From positions 1,984,001 to 2,048,000 of the forward strand of contig NC_057769.1 of assembly GCF_010389155.1 (NCBI RefSeq): a DNA stretch of 64,000 bases, given 5' to 3'. The notes under the pieces are model-generated. The model saw only the letters and a program-made list of their open reading frames with translations, was not told the origin of the DNA and made no database searches. Of the stretch, positions 62,660-64,000 are shown piece by piece. This DNA is from Erigeron canadensis. Its lineage: Eukaryota; Streptophyta; Magnoliopsida; Asterales; Asteraceae. How positions within the stretch are numbered: the first letter of the stretch is position 1; every line of letters begins with the position of its first letter. The position numbers and the translations under genes are program-made.

Positions 62660-64000
62660 CATAAACTTCATATTTTTCAAACATTTAATAATGAGATATT
62701 TGGTGGTTTGAAATTTGGAGTGAATTGAAGGTAATTAGCATAGAAAAAAAGGTTACCTTAAAAGACCATTTACTAGCTAAATAGATGCCAGATAACATTA
62801 TCTACCTAACAAATTATACACACTTTTTATCATCATAATAGTCAAAATAATTGCTGTATATTTATTTTATTTTTTGAACAACTAACATACTCAAAACAAA
62901 GATAACAGGTGACAAATGAAACGACATATATAGATAAAATTAAGTTTAGTATGTCATTACCTTCAAGTGGTTTGATGATGTACCTTTTCCAGCTCTTGAA
63001 TGTTCCTATAATTAATAATTTTAATATCAATAATCACAAAATTCAAAATCATCAGTTTAATAAACTTATATGCTATTATTATGTCAAAAGTATATAATAA
63101 CAATAATAAAACAAAAAGGTGAAAACAAGAATATAACAAATTGATGGTCTTACAGGACTTTCATGTATGCGATGAAGTTCCAATGCTCGCTCAAGTCTTT
63201 GGAGAACTTTTTTCATATCTGGACGTTGTGACCGCTGTTCCTTCAAGCAAAAATATGCTGTCTCGGAAAAGATGTTTAATGATTCTGTGTTCATTTGTTT
63301 TCGTAGATTGGGATCAATCTTCTCATCCAGTTTCTTCTCTTCGTAACAGGCTCGGGCCATTCGAGCAAAATACCAATTATCATCGTGATCTGGGGTGCTT
63401 GGAACAACAGATGATGCTGTTATTCCAAACAGGACTTCAAACAGAACAACACCAAAGGAGAAGACATCTGACTTGTTAGTCAAACCTCTAGTGGTTTCAT
63501 ATGCTGGATCCAAATATAACAATGAGCCTTTGTATGTATCTATAAGGTAAACCTGGTTCCTTTTAGCTATAACAGCAAATTGAAAACCATGTAACTTGGG
63601 TTCCCAGTGGTGATCAAGTAATATTTTGGAGCTCTTGATGTTACCATGTATCACACTTTGATCCTCATCCGCATCAAAATGAAGGTAAGTCAACGCACGT
63701 GCTATCCCAACACATATATGCAGTCTCCGCATCCAACTCAGCATTGAGCTGCTACTTAGATGTTTGTCTAGACTTTCATTCACCTCGCGCTTGTATATGA
63801 TCAACCGATGAGTAGCTTTGTAATCAGTCACAGAGTATTTAAAAATAGGGACAATATTATTATGCCTGAGATTTTTTAGCATTTTGAGCTCTTGGATTGC
63901 AATGTCATATGACAGACTTGCTCGTACAATAATACTGACGAATTCTCCTGATGATTGTATGAAGAGTTGTCCTTTGTAAAGTTCAGAAGAAGTTTGTGTA
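50583..64000 (-). CDS. Triple tandem kinase with two PP2-like domains (5' end beyond window)
   Basis: Ten exons on the minus strand, partial at 64000: 64000-63154, 63005-62961, 61838-60774, 60216-59371, 58684-58538, 57991-57885, 51970-51613, 51471-51331, 51246-51128, 50964-50583. Phases match throughout, giving about 1351 residues in the window. Order: pseudokinase A, a 15-residue linker exon (EHSRAGKGTSSNHLK), kinase B with HRD and DFG, pseudokinase C, a linker (EDHEIRETKLPKDYEKLSHM onward), PP2 domain 1, an acidic linker, PP2 domain 2, stop. Kinases resemble the receptor-like cytoplasmic/CrRLK1L-related class; PP2 is the phloem-lectin fold. No signal peptide or membrane helix is seen in this part. 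One junction (51613 to 51471) needs a GC-AG intron, or an inner acceptor at 51461 with donor after 51609. Automatic annotation could split it into several genes. An immune role by analogy with cereal tandem kinases is inference. Confidence 0.8.
52131..54214 (+). mobile_element. Solo LTR (LTR2), 2084 bp, inside a kinase-PP2 intron
   Basis: Starts TGTAACACCATG at 52131 and ends CGGGGCGTTACA at 54214. Flanks are TTACA (52126-52130) and TTACG (54215-54219), a 5-bp target duplication with one mismatch. It contains promoter-like CT and AC runs (52377-52430) and CCACCG-rich codon-like repeats (52480-52540) but no polyprotein. The plus orientation is assumed from the CT-rich leader-like part, so it is less sure than the boundaries. 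The frames it contains are low complexity and are not called. Confidence 0.72.
55421..55905. mobile_element. Non-autonomous hAT element nested in LTR3
   Basis: 485 bp. The left end is CAGTGGCGGCCCT and the right end, reversed, CAGAGGAGGCCTA. GGTATTGT flanks both sides (55413-55420 and 55906-55913), a perfect 8-bp target duplication. The short GGCGGCCCTG segment is doubled at the left end. No transposase. Confidence 0.82.
56420..56620. mobile_element. MITE with ACACCTAAGCTTAGGT ends in LTR3 (copy 2 of 3)
   Basis: Bounded on both sides by TA microsatellite. It begins GGGAAAAAGGGAATATAAGG, then GACACCTAAGCTTAGGTGTG; the far end, reversed, reads GGGGATGAGAATATAAGG with CTAAGCTTAGGTGTCAGACA. The centre includes GGGCCCCCATGA. 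It is the same family as the elements at 32306 and 56664. Confidence 0.65.
56664..56846. mobile_element. MITE with ACACCTAAGCTTAGGT ends in LTR3 (copy 3 of 3)
   Basis: Follows the previous copy after a TA run of about 40 bases and is in the same orientation (GTCCGACACCTAATCTTAGG, GTGGAACCCCTCAC, GGGCCCCCATGA, CTAAGCTTAGGTACCTAA). Again it is bounded by TA microsatellite on both sides. Confidence 0.65.
56884..57200 (+). repeat. Tandem repeat of about 50-60 bp units in LTR3
   Basis: About six imperfect units of the form AAGACGGGAAACGTTACGGA, TTGTTGAATCCGTATTATAT and a TA-rich spacer. Each unit holds the small dyad GGATT...AATCC. Spacers are TA or TG microsatellites of varying length. Confidence 0.75.
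57885..58684 (-). other. Kinase-to-PP2 linker exon and first exon of PP2 domain 1
   Basis: Exon 58684-58538 (49 codons) ends DFYDMLCDGFFFQEGKA at donor GTACTA. Exon 57991-57885 follows an AACAG acceptor and reads WFSLGSNGKRNVMISAQKLS and onward to SIPES plus two bases. The stop codon met by reading past 58538 lies in the intron and is not a premature stop. The WFSLG...MISA and W..IPESRF pattern is the start of a PP2-like domain. Confidence 0.8.
59371..60216 (-). other. Pseudokinase domain C
   Basis: One exon of 282 codons: NRKDNLLEAIKLGTQNFSV, then a degenerate glycine loop (GIGRSWKLYKGEV), VAKRF with the lysine kept, HGDIKSSSILLDGD (HRD changed to HGD, aspartate kept) and KLSNFEELS where DFG is missing; the APE segment is also absent (LGFYDARLDMYSLGVVLLE). 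Activity is unlikely because the metal-binding DFG aspartate is lost. Confidence 0.85.
60774..61838 (-). other. Kinase domain B (intact catalytic motifs)
   Basis: One exon of 355 codons: LATNNFSDIYCIGSGGFATV (glycine loop), AIKR (ATP lysine, present twice because of a 66-bp duplication), HRDIKSANILLDD, ADFGLSKL, GTQVYLDPEYEKTG and SSDIYSFGVVLCEI, then the RPT-type end. All catalytic residues are present, so this is the only domain of the three expected to be active. Acceptor TTACAG precedes 61838, and donor GTGAGT follows LNLQ. Confidence 0.9.
61542..61673 (-). repeat. In-frame 66-bp tandem duplication in kinase B
   Basis: Two adjacent 22-codon units at 61673-61608 and 61607-61542. Unit 1 begins KKVELPRRRGTIAIKRLF and unit 2 KKVELPKRRSTVAIKRIF; both end RVD. 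Each unit contains the beta-3 AIK lysine. Several substitutions separate them, so the duplication is not an assembly artefact of identical reads. Confidence 0.92.
62514..62539. repeat. Perfect 26-bp palindrome in a kinase-gene intron
   Basis: Centred on AAATTT (ATATGTGAACAAA and its complement), preceded at 62497 by a further TTCATATGTGAAC that can pair with the same arm. It sits in a longer region with AGAACCATGAGAACC at 62463 and GTGAATGGTTCTCACATG at 62587, possibly a MITE. A TA run follows at about 62629-62653. Confidence 0.65.
63154..64000 (-). other. Pseudokinase domain A (exon, 5' truncated by window edge)
   Basis: Reads from ELYKGQLF through LKMLKNLRHNNIV (alphaC region), the catalytic loop HGNIKSSKILLD instead of HRD, and LHGFQFA where DFG should be, then YLDPAYETTRGLTNKSDVFS and RSQRPDMKKVLQRLE. 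Both catalytic aspartates are lost, so it should be inactive. The glycine loop is not in the window. It ends HRIHESP at a GTAAGA donor. Confidence 0.85.

Noticed and set aside
59332..63882. Three separate small kinase genes
   Set aside because: Each domain lacks its own convincing ATG and stop, each ends at a strong donor, and the linker exon at 62961-63005 joins A to B in phase. One gene is the simpler reading, although transcripts must confirm it.

Overview
The window is nuclear DNA of a flowering plant. It is AT-rich, its genes are cut by GT-AG introns, and it carries solo LTRs, hAT and Tourist-type elements and microsatellites. The gene contents are eudicot. The kinase–PP2 fusion at the right end is of a kind I associate with Asteraceae annotations, so a composite (daisy family) is my best guess, not a proof. 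No bacterial, viral, organellar, rRNA or tRNA sequence was recognised.

Layout. 617–3031: solo LTR (minus) with a perfect 5-bp target duplication. 3955–7676 (+): LRR receptor-like pseudokinase, 3 exons. 9081–11447 (-): MCTP/FTIP3-4-like C2 protein, single coding exon, with leader exons reaching about 13.4 kb. 17348–24112 (+): TBCC domain-containing protein 1, 9 exons. 26186–30088 (+): CDK5RAP3/C53, 10 exons. 30.1–34.3 kb: AT-rich repeats. 34383–34830 (-): small AT-hook protein. 36.5–40.7 kb: gene-poor, with an inverted pair of MITEs. 40783–42552 (-): mTERF protein. 44349–48940 (-): two-RRM UBA2-type RNA-binding protein, 6 exons. 50583 to past 64000 (-): one very large gene with three tandem kinase domains and two PP2-like domains.

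The most interesting object is the last one. Ten exons from 64000 down to 50583 can be chained with matching splice phases into one reading frame of about 1351 codons: pseudokinase, intact kinase, pseudokinase, PP2, PP2. Only the middle kinase keeps the HRD and DFG motifs, and it carries an in-frame 66-bp tandem duplication of the strand with the ATP-anchoring lysine. The intron between the two exons of the first PP2 domain holds two long solo LTRs, both with target duplications, and one of these has itself received a hAT element and two small MITEs. Removing both LTRs leaves an ordinary intron of about 0.5 kb, so the gene may still be functional. Tandem kinase–pseudokinase proteins are an established class of plant immune receptors in cereals. 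A triple-kinase/PP2 version would be a candidate member, but that role is inference.

The neighbours do not form a pathway. The MCTP and TBCCD1 genes are adjacent and divergent. As I remember it, their Arabidopsis homologues (At3g57880 and At3g57890) are also adjacent, so this pair may be an old conserved gene neighbourhood. CDK5RAP3/C53 carries the IDWDI-type motifs expected of an ER-phagy receptor of the UFM1 pathway. All exon coordinates were worked out by hand from splice consensus and protein-family similarity. They have not been tested against transcripts.
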